Positions 1 through 8,049 of a stretch of DNA of 64,000 nt are shown here, in pieces. The stretch comes from Candidatus Peregrinibacteria bacterium GW2011_GWF2_43_17 (GTDB lineage: Bacteria > Patescibacteriota > Gracilibacteria > UBA1369 > UBA12470), in the NCBI GenBank assembly GCA_000999315.1, contig LCFW01000006.1, positions 1 to 64,000 on the forward strand, read 5' to 3'. Position 1 is the first letter of the stretch. Each line of letters starts with the position of its first letter. Position numbers and translations under genes: made by a program. The notes beneath the pieces are model-generated. The model saw only the letters and a program-made list of their open reading frames with translations, was not told where the DNA came from and ran no database searches.

Positions 1-92
1 CTCGCTATCTCCGGCAGTAACATTTCGCACCGTCTCAACCAATATTTCGCGTTCTTCCCGTACTTCACAAATTCCGAGTGTATGTTTTTCAT
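1..92 (-). CDS. HNH endonuclease family protein, N-terminal fragment cut by the window edge
   Basis: Read on the minus strand, the first 92 bases encode about 30 residues beginning MKNIHSEFVKYGKNAKYW. They match the first 30 residues of the complete HNH protein at 14715-15491 almost residue for residue. The ATG is at 92-90 and the gene continues beyond base 1. The two genes are in opposite orientation about 14.6 kb apart. The catalytic part lies outside the window, so intactness cannot be judged. Confidence 0.75.
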   Translation of the reverse strand, partial: MKNIHSEFVKYGKNAKYWLRRCEMLLPEIA

Positions 93-230
93 ATTTTCGT
101 GATTATTTTCTATCAACTATATACCACTTCAACAGGAGGAAATCCACCATCTCGACTGGACTTTTCGCGCAGTGATGGCGCGCTCACCTTTTTCGCGTTG
201 CGGTATGCTAAATTTATATCGAAATTTCGT
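93..230 (-). repeat. Conserved leader of the HNH gene, copy 1
   Basis: The bases upstream of the minus-strand ATG at 92 match, with scattered substitutions, the leader of the second HNH gene (14576-14714, plus strand). The best-kept block surrounds aacaggaggaaatccaccat and the following tggactttt. Conservation outside the reading frame suggests the whole unit duplicated, or that the leader is under selection. From 231 to 356 I see no gene, only loosely repeated acctcgcat and aattcg words. Confidence 0.7.
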
Positions 231-356
231 AGCACCTCGCATCAAATTCGTGTCGGAATTTCACAGAACAACCTCGCATTGCGACATGCTGAATTCGCGC
301 CGTAACTCCGCGACATCAACCTCGCATGTTGTTGCGCCCTCCCCCTCACGAAGTCT

Positions 357-1169
357 TTAAAGCGCCACCTTTTCCACTTCGCCCATCTTATTCCCCAAAA
401 ACTTCTCTCCCAACTCCTTGAATTTCCCAGGCTCGTCTGTCGTCAAATAAACTCTCCTTCCTCCCTTGCTCAAGCCTTTTTTCAAGACTGAATGTTTCGC
501 TAAGTAGCCGCGAAGACTTTTTGCCACAACTTCTCCGTCCCCGATCAGCGCAACTTTCCCGCCCATGACCCTCTTAAAATCGCTCATCAGCAGCGGATAA
601 TGCGTGCACCCGAGAATTAAAACATCAATTCCCTGACTTTTCAGCGGTCTTAGATATTTTTTCAAAATCATTTTCGTTTCCGGCTTTTCATGCCAACCTT
701 CTTCGATAAGCGGTACCAAAAGCGGGCATGGAACGCCGAAAACTTTTACTAAAGGATCAAGTTTATGTATCTCGGTTTCATAAGATTTCGATTCGATCGT
801 GCCTTTAGTTCCGACGAGCCCGACCCTTTTATTGCGAGTCGCCTTCACGGCCGCTTCGCAAGCCGGGAAAATCACCCCTAAGATATTCTTTTTCCCTTTA
901 AGCCCGCCATCGACAATGTATTTATTTTGCACGTGTCGAAGGGCCAACGCGGAGATGGTATTGCATGCCACTATTATCAATTTCGCCCCTTTCCCGAAAA
1001 GATATTCGACCCCTTCCTCGGAATATCGGACTATCGTCTCTCGGCTATGCCCGCCGTAAGGCGCGCGAGCGTTGTCGCCGAGATAAATATAGTCGTATTC
1101 GGGTAGCTCTTTTAGAAGCCCCTTTAGGACCGAAAGTCCGCCAAAACCTGAATCTAAAACTCCAATCAT
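357..1169 (-). CDS. murI: Glutamate racemase
   Basis: Converts L-glutamate to D-glutamate for peptidoglycan in the cytoplasm by a cofactor-independent two-cysteine mechanism. The 270 residues fit the family. The substrate loop DSGFGG is at residues 6-11, the first catalytic cysteine is in ACNT (Cys69), and the second is in the C-terminal GCTHYPLL motif. The start ATG gives the usual MIGVLDSGFGG beginning. With murB (26 kb) and murA (35 kb) it shows the cell makes its own peptidoglycan precursors. It is transcribed away from the ion channel gene at 1246, with a 76-bp divergent gap. Confidence 0.96.
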   Translation of the reverse strand: MIGVLDSGFGGLSVLKGLLKELPEYDYIYLGDNARAPYGGHSRETIVRYSEEGVEYLFGKGAKLIIVACNTISALALRHVQNKYIVDGGLKGKKNILGVIFPACEAAVKATRNKRVGLVGTKGTIESKSYETEIHKLDPLVKVFGVPCPLLVPLIEEGWHEKPETKMILKKYLRPLKSQGIDVLILGCTHYPLLMSDFKRVMGGKVALIGDGEVVAKSLRGYLAKHSVLKKGLSKGGRRVYLTTDEPGKFKELGEKFLGNKMGEVEKVAL

Positions 1170-1190
1170 AGCGCAACCAATGTACCAGGG

Positions 1191-1220
1191 TTTGACTCCG
1201 CGGTCAAAATGATTTATAAT
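1191..1220 (+). promoter_or_regulatory. Sigma-70-type promoter with palindrome over the -35 box
   Basis: TTGACT (1192-1197), a 17-bp spacer and TATAAT (1215-1220) point to the channel gene at 1246. The -35 region lies in the inverted repeat TTTGACtccgcgGTCAAA (1191-1208), a possible operator. It sits in the divergent gap with murI. Confidence 0.7.
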
Positions 1221-1245
1221 ATACTGATAAAATTAAATTCAAAAG

Positions 1246-2004
1246 ATGAATTTCCGAGAAGCCATAGACCTGATTGAACAACGCGGAGATTTTAACGAAT
1301 TTGCCGAATTAAGATCGGTTTTCGAAAAACGCCTTGAAGAACTCGGAAAATCGGATTACACCGAACGCGGTCTCACCTACTATTACCTTCTGTTAAGCGT
1401 TTTGAAAGCCCATCTTGTCCACGAAACCGAAGAGTGCAGAGATTTTTATATAAAAATGGACGACGAATTCAAACGTCAAAGCAAAAAATACAAAAAAGAC
1501 GGAGATAAATTTTCCAAATTCGAAATCAACGACTTTTATCATCTGATGGAAAGATGCTATTCGACATTGGAGATAATTTATACTCGCAAAAATTTCAGCT
1601 CGAGCAAGAAAAAATCTTACGAGCGAAAAATGGCTTACAGGCAAGCCGGCTATTGGTTTGACGGCAAATATAGCGAATGGCTCGAATACAAATTTTTGGA
1701 ACTGACATCTCTTTACGGTGATAGCTTTACCAGATGGGGGTTGACTACGCTTGCGGTCAGCGCGATATTCGCCGTTTTATATTTCTTGTTGGATTTATTT
1801 GCATCCGAGGCGGACAAGATAGTTTCCGATCTCGGCGGTCACTGGTTCGATTACTTCTATTTCTCTATAGTCACGTTTACCACGCTTGGCGTTGGCGATT
1901 TCTTGCCTCAAACAATCATCGCAAAAGCGCTGGCGTGCGGGGAGGTGTTATCCGGCTTCGTGATGCTAAGTATTTTCGTGGCGTTGGTGCAGAGAAAGTT
2001 TTAA
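1246..2004 (+). CDS. Two-TM potassium channel-like membrane protein
   Basis: Predicted inner-membrane K+ channel subunit. Residues 1-160 are hydrophilic, helix-rich and of no family I recognise. TM1 is about 165-185, followed by a pore loop with selectivity-filter sequence TLGVGD (213-218), matching the TxGxGD signature, and TM2 about 225-248. The chain ends just after TM2, so there is no C-terminal RCK or cyclic-nucleotide domain; any gating domain must be the N-terminal region. It has its own promoter at 1192-1220. Ion selectivity is inferred from the filter only. Confidence 0.85.
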   Translation: MNFREAIDLIEQRGDFNEFAELRSVFEKRLEELGKSDYTERGLTYYYLLLSVLKAHLVHETEECRDFYIKMDDEFKRQSKKYKKDGDKFSKFEINDFYHLMERCYSTLEIIYTRKNFSSSKKKSYERKMAYRQAGYWFDGKYSEWLEYKFLELTSLYGDSFTRWGLTTLAVSAIFAVLYFLLDLFASEADKIVSDLGGHWFDYFYFSIVTFTTLGVGDFLPQTIIAKALACGEVLSGFVMLSIFVALVQRKF

Positions 2005-2069
2005 CTCGAATCGTATTGACAATTTCGTCGCCAAACTCGATTATCTTGTCCAGTTTTTTATAAAAAACC

Positions 2070-2903
2070 ATGCAACAACCGTGGATTCAAGATCCGTCGG
2101 CGATAACCACACCTTATGCGGTTACATTGATTGACACGTATTCGATATCCGCCGATTGCGGTACCGAATTGGGTTCCGTAACAATATCGGTCCTCCATGT
2201 ATTGCTTGACGCCATGTATCGCCTTGACGATTTTTTGGATAATTCGCAAGCCCCGGGTGAAACGGCGCAAGAAATATTGGACATTTTAAATCCGGACAGA
2301 GAGAGTGTTGTCGCCGCCAATAGTCCCGCACATCGGATATTGGCCCCCTTTTTACATATGTTGGACGAGCAAGCGAGAAGAAAAATTTTCACCATAGTAA
2401 AAGATATTTTCGAAGTGAACCTTAAACTTAAAACAACCCTCGACAAAACATCGTATATCGGGCTATCCCTGAAAGAAGGAGAATTGACGGCGGACTTGGT
2501 TGTTAATTCTGCCAGAGAGCGATTTTCCGATCGCGCGATCGAATTATTCAGGGCGATTGTTGCGACCAGCAATTTGGTTGACGACATACAGGACTTGAGA
2601 GATGACGTTGCGAGAGGAGAAAAAAAGATCCGACCAAGTTTCGGTTTCTATCTGGAGGCCTCCATAGTGGCACTCATAAAAGCCATTCGCATCGCAATAA
2701 AATATCCCAACAAATCCACAATCGGAGTGCTGTTTTTACGGTTGATAACGCGTCCCTTCAACATCCGAATTCCGCAATGGTTGCTCCCGAAACTTACACC
2801 CGAAAAAGCCGCCAAAATACAGCTTATAATAGACATGATCGCCACCCCGCCTCCTACTTTTGCAGAATCCACCACAATATCGGTTGCAGCCCAAGAACTA
2901 TAA
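2070..2903 (+). CDS. Possible all-alpha terpenoid/prenyl synthase-fold protein
   Basis: 277 residues, mostly alpha-helical. Two acidic motifs stand out: DDFLD at 53-57 and DDIQDLRDD at 171-179, about 118 residues apart. Paired Asp-rich motifs that bind Mg-diphosphate are the signature of class I terpenoid synthases (polyprenyl, squalene/phytoene type). A segment about 200-225 is moderately hydrophobic. I do not recognise the overall sequence, so assignment to the fold is inference and the substrate is unknown. The 3' end overlaps the convergent regulator gene by 50 bp. Confidence 0.5.
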   Translation: MQQPWIQDPSAITTPYAVTLIDTYSISADCGTELGSVTISVLHVLLDAMYRLDDFLDNSQAPGETAQEILDILNPDRESVVAANSPAHRILAPFLHMLDEQARRKIFTIVKDIFEVNLKLKTTLDKTSYIGLSLKEGELTADLVVNSARERFSDRAIELFRAIVATSNLVDDIQDLRDDVARGEKKIRPSFGFYLEASIVALIKAIRIAIKYPNKSTIGVLFLRLITRPFNIRIPQWLLPKLTPEKAAKIQLIIDMIATPPPTFAESTTISVAAQEL

Positions 2904-3480
2904 AAAGCAAAACGACATAAACTTTCGCGTTCAATTTTTCGATGCCAAGCTCGACTTTTACGGCTTTCGCCTCTTTTATGTATTTCCGAGCGATTTCTTT
3001 GAGTTTACCCTCCCGAATCTCGTATTTTTTGCTCTGAGCCTTGTGCTCCAGAAGCGGAATTGAGTTTGTCACCTGCGCCTCCAGTTGCCCCAACCTGTAA
3101 TTTGCCAATTCCAGTTTCTGCTGGTGCTCCTTTAAATCATCGCGAGTTTCTTTATAAAGTATTTCATACACGTTTCCTTTCGCGGACTCTTTTTGAGAAA
3201 AGTCTTCACCGAGCACTTTACCAAGTTCGGATTGGACATCGAGGATTGGCATATTTTCAAAATCATTCAATGAGCGATGCCTTCTGGATGTTCCGGTATC
3301 CGCTTCATTTGGCACATACCCCGTTCTAAACGCCTTCACCTCGTTTTCGTCGAGCTTAACAAAACCATCGATTTTGCGTGCTTGTAAGCGTCCGGAACGT
3401 ATATAACGGTCCAACGTCCTCAAGGAAATACCAACGAGCTCCGAAGCCTCTTTTCTGTCTATTGTGAACGAATTGGTCAT
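2854..3480 (-). CDS. Membrane-anchored HTH (excisionase/MerR-like) regulator
   Basis: 208 residues. Residues 6-50 (ASELVGISLRTLDRYIRSGR, then KIDGFVKLDENEV) look like a MerR/excisionase-type winged HTH. Residues about 105-175 are charged and probably coiled coil, and the C-terminus (about 188-205, VYVVLLFIVLGLQPILWWIL) is a membrane helix. The order HTH, coiled coil, tail anchor suggests a DNA-binding protein tethered to the membrane. Upstream lies an array of palindromic half-sites (3543-3622), so autoregulation is likely. It overlaps the convergent terpenoid-synthase-like gene. Confidence 0.75.
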   Translation of the reverse strand: MTNSFTIDRKEASELVGISLRTLDRYIRSGRLQARKIDGFVKLDENEVKAFRTGYVPNEADTGTSRRHRSLNDFENMPILDVQSELGKVLGEDFSQKESAKGNVYEILYKETRDDLKEHQQKLELANYRLGQLEAQVTNSIPLLEHKAQSKKYEIREGKLKEIARKYIKEAKAVKVELGIEKLNAKVYVVLLFIVLGLQPILWWILQK

Positions 3481-3542
3481 TTTTGTGTTAAAAATCTTTC
3501 CAAAAACATTTTATTAGCTAATATCGTCGTTGTCCAGTCAAA

Positions 3543-3622
3543 GTAGACAGCATGTCTACTCGTGTCTAGTCAAGGTAGACAGTGCTCTAGCCTGAAAGTA
3601 GACAAGTTGTCTAGACAACTTG
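3543..3622. promoter_or_regulatory. Operator array of TGTCTA(C/G) half-sites
   Basis: Seven occurrences of GTAGACA, CTAGACA or their complements: 3543-3549, 3553-3559, 3563-3569, 3575-3581, 3598-3604, 3608-3614 and 3611-3617. Two are perfect palindromes: GTAGACA-gca-TGTCTAC (3543-3559) and a 20-bp palindrome at 3603-3622. The array lies 60-140 bp upstream of the HTH gene start and within the 409-bp gap before the SpoU gene. Apart from this array I see only AT-rich sequence in 3481-3889. Confidence 0.75.
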
Positions 3623-3889
3623 GGCGGCGTTTCTACCCTTCCGTGTATAGGCGAAATGTTTTATAAATTATAACACATGAAAAAATCCCGTTATTGTGCG
3701 AACTTCATCTTTTTTGCACGCCGAAAAATGCAGAAAAAATCTTGATTAATCAAAGCCGAGCATATGGCTGAAAAAAGCGAAAAAACGCGACACGAATTTC
3801 CGAATTTCGAATTCACGAACGACTGGAAAAATAAATTTCGAGATGGTATTTTATGCTCGTTTTGAGGTTGGGTAATCAAACCACGAAAA

Positions 3890-4384
3890 ATGGCTAACGC
3901 TAAACGAAAATCCACGCAGAAAGGTTGTATAGTTGACAAACAAATATGCGTCATTCTGGGGGATGTGCGAAGTCTTTTTAATGTCGGGTCGATTTTTCGG
4001 ACTGCGGACGGTGCCGGAGTCGAGAAAATTTATCTTTGCGGGATCACCGGCGTTCCTCCGCGCCCGCAAATCGAAAAGACGGCTTTGGGAGCCGAGAAAA
4101 CCGTCCTTTGGGAGTATTCGAAAAGCGCCTTGAAAACAATAAAAAAATTAAAAAAACAAGGTTATCAAATCATCGCGCTGGAGCGTACCAAGAAAAGCGA
4201 ACCTTTTCATAAAGCGAAATACAAAAATAAGGTTTGCCTCGTGGTGGGGAACGAGGTGACCGGCATCAAAAAATCCGTCCTCAAAGAGGCTGACAAGATC
4301 GTTTTTATCCCGATGCGCGGTGAAAAAGAGTCGTTAAACGTCTCGGTTGCGTTCGGGATAGGAGTTTACCAAATTGCTAAATAG
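3890..4384 (+). CDS. SpoU/TrmH-family RNA 2'-O-methyltransferase
   Basis: Transfers a methyl group from SAM to the 2'-OH of a tRNA or rRNA nucleotide. The three SPOUT motifs are present: NVGSIFRTAD (about 31-40), VVGNEVTGI (about 118-126) and IPMRGEKESLNVSVA (about 139-153), which forms the trefoil-knot SAM site. At 164 residues it is a minimal SpoU domain without an N-terminal RNA-binding extension, closest in size to TrmL/TrmH-like single-domain enzymes. The RNA target cannot be read from sequence. The 3' end overlaps the convergent protease gene by 8 bp. Confidence 0.92.
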   Translation: MANAKRKSTQKGCIVDKQICVILGDVRSLFNVGSIFRTADGAGVEKIYLCGITGVPPRPQIEKTALGAEKTVLWEYSKSALKTIKKLKKQGYQIIALERTKKSEPFHKAKYKNKVCLVVGNEVTGIKKSVLKEADKIVFIPMRGEKESLNVSVAFGIGVYQIAK

Positions 4385-5477
4385 CGGCTTGATAATAATT
4401 GCGAATATTTTCTTCCATTTGCGTATCCCAAGAGGCGCAGCTTAAAAACGCATCAAAGTCCACGTTGTTTTGTTCGAGGATGTCCTTCAATAGAACGAAA
4501 CGATCGACCGCGTCGGCATTAAAATCGGGGAAGAAATCGGCGCGATCTCTGTAATAATAAGCCCCATAATCGGCGGCATATACATACAAATAAAGATCAT
4601 AAACCGTGTCCTCCGGCAACTCCCACTCCTCGCAAAACTCTTCCAATTGCGCCAGGACGGTGGCTGACGGCAAAGGGCTTTCCGGCGAAGCGGTGTTAAC
4701 CTGTTGGTAATACCACGGTACCTCGATGCAGTTTCTTATGAAGTCTTTCCCCAAAATCGCCGTGAGGAAATAATAAACATTATAAGGATGTGAGTGGCTG
4801 GGATCTTGAGAGGCGTCAATATGCTCCGAACCCACTCCGATTTGTTCCGCCAATGTTGCCAGCCCTTCGACAAAAACAACATTTCCTCGGGTATATTGCG
4901 TCAAAGGCATTCCGCTTGCAAAGAGAGAATGGTTGAATTCGTGAAAAACGGTATTGGTATCAACCGATTTTCCGTCACCGCTGATAACGATACCGTCTAC
5001 CGTATTTAGTCCACCGACGTTATCCTCTTTTTCGATAGAATATATCCAGTACCTGATACGACATTGTACCGTTGCAATCGCATCCTCCAGCGATTCGGGA
5101 TTCGAATTTAATTCCGTGGCAAGGTTAGCGAACGCGCACGTCATTTGGCGAGTTAATTCGGGAGTCCACCACTGTTCTTTAGTGTATAAAACCGCGGGAG
5201 TCTCCGCGCGCGAATCCGCAACCGACTCGGTATCGGGAAATGGACGAACAACGTCGCCGAGGTTTTCGTAACGACCGTAATCTTGCCCGAGGCGGCAAGC
5301 CTGACCGGAAGGATGCGGAGCGATATCGACGGGTGCATAATCAAATCGGGGATTTTGCTCGGGACGACATACGCGCAAGCATGTCAGCGTGCCGACGGCG
5401 GACAGAGCGGAGATGGCGCAACTTAAAGCGAACAGGATGGGTCGTCGCAAACCTCGTTTTCCTCCGGATTCATTCAC
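4377..5477 (-). CDS. Envelope zinc-metallopeptidase-like protein (HEFNH)
   Basis: 366 residues. A membrane span or uncleaved signal lies at about 13-35, followed by an acidic, Tyr-rich extracytoplasmic region. HEFNH (179-183) fits HExxH, and EGLATLAE (204-211) supplies a downstream Glu as in gluzincins, so a zinc peptidase fold is plausible. I do not recognise the family and the substrate is unknown. Cys residues at 60, 114, 139 and beyond could form disulfides. A second HExxH protein with a similar HEF[NF]H core, but without a signal sequence, is at 52389-53291. Confidence 0.6.
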   Translation of the reverse strand: MNESGGKRGLRRPILFALSCAISALSAVGTLTCLRVCRPEQNPRFDYAPVDIAPHPSGQACRLGQDYGRYENLGDVVRPFPDTESVADSRAETPAVLYTKEQWWTPELTRQMTCAFANLATELNSNPESLEDAIATVQCRIRYWIYSIEKEDNVGGLNTVDGIVISGDGKSVDTNTVFHEFNHSLFASGMPLTQYTRGNVVFVEGLATLAEQIGVGSEHIDASQDPSHSHPYNVYYFLTAILGKDFIRNCIEVPWYYQQVNTASPESPLPSATVLAQLEEFCEEWELPEDTVYDLYLYVYAADYGAYYYRDRADFFPDFNADAVDRFVLLKDILEQNNVDFDAFLSCASWDTQMEENIRNYYQAAI

Positions 5478-5575
5478 GGAAATCTTTTAAAGAGCGGCGA
5501 CTCTAACAATTTTTCGCAAACCTGTCAACCAGCCTGTCTTGGGAAAGACCGCCCGGGACTGTAAAATCTCACAGC

Positions 5576-6571
5576 ATGTTCAAACTCCTCAAAAAACTCA
5601 TCAGATACACCTTCCTGGTAGCGGTCACGGTTTTAATCTTGGGCTGGTATTTCGTCGTAGGTCCGCACGGCGATCTCGAAGGAAAAGATTTCAATACGGG
5701 CGAAAACGGGATTTGGATACAGCACGCATGGGTTGGAAACGAACAAGATCCGCAAGCGGTTTACGACCTTGCCCTCAAGCTCCAAAAATACGATATAAAA
5801 TACATCTACATTCACACCGGACCGTTTGACACGGACGGAACGATACCGGAAGAACGATACAAGTTCGCGAAAGAATTCGTACAATTTTTAAAAGAAAAAA
5901 ATCCCGACCTGATTCCTCTTGCATGGGTTGGGCAGGTGCGATCCGAGCTTGAAATAGAATCCGAAGAAATCAGAGCGAATATCGTCGAAACATGTGAAAA
6001 GCTCATAATCGAAACGGGGTTTGCGGGCCTACATTACGATATAGAGCCGATTCCGCACGACGATGAATACTTCCTGACCCTCCTTGAGGAAACACGCGAG
6101 GCGATAGGCGAGAATGTCGTTATTTCAATCGCGACGGACGAATGGCAACCAAGCATGATAAGCGATGTTGTGGGGATGATTTTGGATGAGGATATAAAAA
6201 GCTACTGGGAAACGACATATTTCAAAGATGTTGCCGGGATTGCGGATCAAATAGCAGTGATGACTTATGACACTTCTTTAACCGATCCGGAGCATTATGA
6301 ATGGTTCGTCGAGCAGCAGGTTATTTATTTGACGCAAATTTTAGCTGGATACGACACGGAGCTCCTCATAGGAATCCCTACTTACGAAGACGATAAGGAG
6401 AGTTTTGATCCACTGGTTGAAAATATGGAGACTGGGCTTAATGGTATAATTACGGGGCTGAATAACAAGCGCACGATCGCGGATGTGTTCACGGGGGTTG
6501 CGATATATGCGGAGTGGGAGACGTCGGAATCCGAGTGGAATATTTATGAAAAACTTTGGCAAGGGTTATAA
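5576..6571 (+). CDS. Membrane-anchored GH18-like (chitinase fold) protein
   Basis: 331 residues with an N-terminal membrane anchor (about 10-28) and an extracytoplasmic domain. GLHYDIEP (151-158) matches the end of the glycoside hydrolase 18 signature, with Asp155 and Glu157 at the catalytic D-x-E positions. QIAVMTYD further on fits the conserved barrel strand with MxYD. A TIM-barrel hydrolase acting on a beta-1,4-GlcNAc-containing polymer is therefore plausible, either cell wall or host glycan. Substrate and activity are inference. Gaps to both neighbours are short. Confidence 0.7.
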   Translation: MFKLLKKLIRYTFLVAVTVLILGWYFVVGPHGDLEGKDFNTGENGIWIQHAWVGNEQDPQAVYDLALKLQKYDIKYIYIHTGPFDTDGTIPEERYKFAKEFVQFLKEKNPDLIPLAWVGQVRSELEIESEEIRANIVETCEKLIIETGFAGLHYDIEPIPHDDEYFLTLLEETREAIGENVVISIATDEWQPSMISDVVGMILDEDIKSYWETTYFKDVAGIADQIAVMTYDTSLTDPEHYEWFVEQQVIYLTQILAGYDTELLIGIPTYEDDKESFDPLVENMETGLNGIITGLNNKRTIADVFTGVAIYAEWETSESEWNIYEKLWQGL

Positions 6572-6626
6572 TCCGTCCGAAAACGCAGTTTGAGGACGGA
6601 TTACAACCTAAATAACGGATAATTCC

Positions 6627-7031
6627 ATGCAATTAATTTTCTCTAACGAAACCAGTACAAAAATAGATAAAAAAATCTTCGAATCCGTTTTGGCAAAAGC
6701 GAAAATTGGCAAAAAAAACATCAGTTTGGTGATAGTCGGCGACAAAAGAATTCAAGAAATAAATAAAATCTATAGAGGTAAAAATAAACCGACCGACGTG
6801 ATTTCATTCGCATACGAGGACTCTCCGGAATTTCCAAAAGAAAATCTTTTGGGCGAAATTTACATCTCGTTAGATATCGCAAAAAAACAGTCAAAAGAAC
6901 AAAGTCATACCTTGAAATACGAACTGCGATTCCTCTTTGCTCACGGGGTACTTCACCTACTTGGATATACTCACAAAACAGAAGATAAACTGAAGAAGAT
7001 GTTGGAGATGGGGGCGGGGCTGGTGGAATAA
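6627..7031 (+). CDS. ybeY: Endoribonuclease YbeY (16S rRNA maturation)
   Basis: 134 residues, somewhat short for the family. The metal-binding signature HGVLHLLGYTH (106-116) carries the three histidines H106, H110 and H116, and PTDVISF (about 55-61) is the other conserved strand. YbeY takes part in 16S rRNA 3'-end processing and ribosome quality control. It lies directly upstream of a pseudouridine synthase gene with a 49-bp gap, consistent with a ribosome/RNA-maturation pair. Confidence 0.93.
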   Translation: MQLIFSNETSTKIDKKIFESVLAKAKIGKKNISLVIVGDKRIQEINKIYRGKNKPTDVISFAYEDSPEFPKENLLGEIYISLDIAKKQSKEQSHTLKYELRFLFAHGVLHLLGYTHKTEDKLKKMLEMGAGLVE

Positions 7032-7080
7032 CAAAATCTTGCATCTCGTACGCAATACTGCGTACTGTATACCATGTACT

Positions 7081-7764
7081 ATGAAAAAACCTATCAAAAT
7101 CCTTTACGAAGACGATTATATAATCGCGGCCGATAAGCCTCCGCGTATGGCATCGGTGCCGTCCGAAGGCATACAACTTTGGTCAACTTTTTTGGGCAGA
7201 GTGCAGAAGCAATATGCGGACAAAGGCATCACTCCTTATCTGTTACACAGACTCGATATGCAAACTTCGGGAGTTTTGCTTTTTGGTAAAAAAGGCGAAA
7301 ACAGAAAAGCGCTTGAAGATATTTTCAGAGATGCGAGAACCGAAAAAATATACACGGCACTTCTTCGAGGAGTACCAAGAGGCGATACGCTCAAATTCAG
7401 ATTGAGTGCTCGTCACGGCGACGAGAGGATTTACGCGGAAACGAAGTTCGACCTTTTGAAAACTTTCAAAATTCACAGAGGAATTTGCGCACTTGTAGCG
7501 TGCAGGATTTTGACAGGCAGAAAGCATCAAATCCGCCAACATTTCGCCGGTATCGGATGCCCGGTTGTGATGGATTCGCAGTACGGAGACGAAAGATTCA
7601 ATAGGGATTTCAGGCTTACATACAGGCTCGGGAGACAGTTTTTACATGCCGGAACGATTAAGTTTTTCCACCCGTTTTTGCAAAAAGAAATAAAGATTGA
7701 ATCGCCACTCGCCATAGATTTAAAAATCACTCTGAAAAGATTGGGCCAATATATCCCCCGATAG
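7081..7764 (+). CDS. RluA-family pseudouridine synthase
   Basis: Isomerises uridine to pseudouridine in rRNA or tRNA. The catalytic motif LLHRLDMQTSGVLLFGK contains the essential Asp after HRL, and GRKHQIRQHFAGIGCPV is the conserved RluA C-terminal motif. I take the ATG at 7081 rather than a TTG at 7039 because the sequence from MKKPIKILYEDDYIIAADKP aligns with the family start. At 227 residues it lacks an N-terminal S4 domain. The short gap from ybeY contains a 7-bp stem, GTACGCA-atac-TGCGTAC. Confidence 0.93.
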   Translation: MKKPIKILYEDDYIIAADKPPRMASVPSEGIQLWSTFLGRVQKQYADKGITPYLLHRLDMQTSGVLLFGKKGENRKALEDIFRDARTEKIYTALLRGVPRGDTLKFRLSARHGDERIYAETKFDLLKTFKIHRGICALVACRILTGRKHQIRQHFAGIGCPVVMDSQYGDERFNRDFRLTYRLGRQFLHAGTIKFFHPFLQKEIKIESPLAIDLKITLKRLGQYIPR

Positions 7765-7793
7765 GGGTCTGTACGCGCTATTGGTTCCGAATT

Positions 7794-7899
7794 GGTTAAA
7801 AAGAAAATCATCCAGGTTTGCGGCGCGAGGAGCGTACTGTACCCGCAGTGGTACAGAAACGACGAGCAACAAAAAAGATGGATGATTTTCTTTTTAACC
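7794..7899. repeat. Nested inverted repeat, candidate structured RNA or mini-element
   Basis: Perfect 21-bp arms at 7794-7814 and 7879-7899 (GGTTAAAAAGAAAATCATCCA and its complement) enclose a second perfect hairpin, CTGTACC-cgcagt-GGTACAG (7837-7856). It lies alone in the 285-bp gap between the pseudouridine synthase and PEP carboxylase genes. The left arm starts 30 bp after the rluA-type stop codon. It could be a non-coding RNA, a transcript-end structure or a small inverted-repeat element. Confidence 0.6.
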
Positions 7900-7945
7900 C
7901 TCCGGGAATAGGCAGATTTTAAGCATTTCTGCGTCACTCCTCCTC

Positions 7946-7962
7946 GCCCCGCTTAGCGGGGC
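7946..7962 (+). terminator. GC-rich hairpin, weak terminator candidate
   Basis: GCCCCGC-tta-GCGGGGC is a perfect 7-bp stem followed only by TTTCC, so it is a poor rho-independent terminator. The CTTAG-type loop resembles the first hairpin of the palindromic repeat family seen at 20568. Confidence 0.4.
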
Positions 7963-7995
7963 TTTCCAGTATCACTTCGTCGTCGTTCCTTGAAC

Positions 7996-8004
7996 TGCTA
8001 TAAT
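7996..8004 (+). promoter_or_regulatory. Extended -10 promoter of PEP carboxylase gene
   Basis: TGcTATAAT (TG at 7996-7997, TATAAT at 7999-8004), with no good -35. Its position decides the start of the next gene: an upstream TTG at 7990 would lie before the transcription start, so the ATG at 8050 is preferred. Confidence 0.65.
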
Positions 8005-8049
8005 ATCTGCGATATTCCAATCGAAACCAATAACGCGCACAGACCCCAA

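Noticed and set aside
7990-8049. TTG start for PEP carboxylase at 7990
   Set aside because: The codons overlap a TGcTATAAT promoter and do not resemble the family; ATG at 8050 fits.
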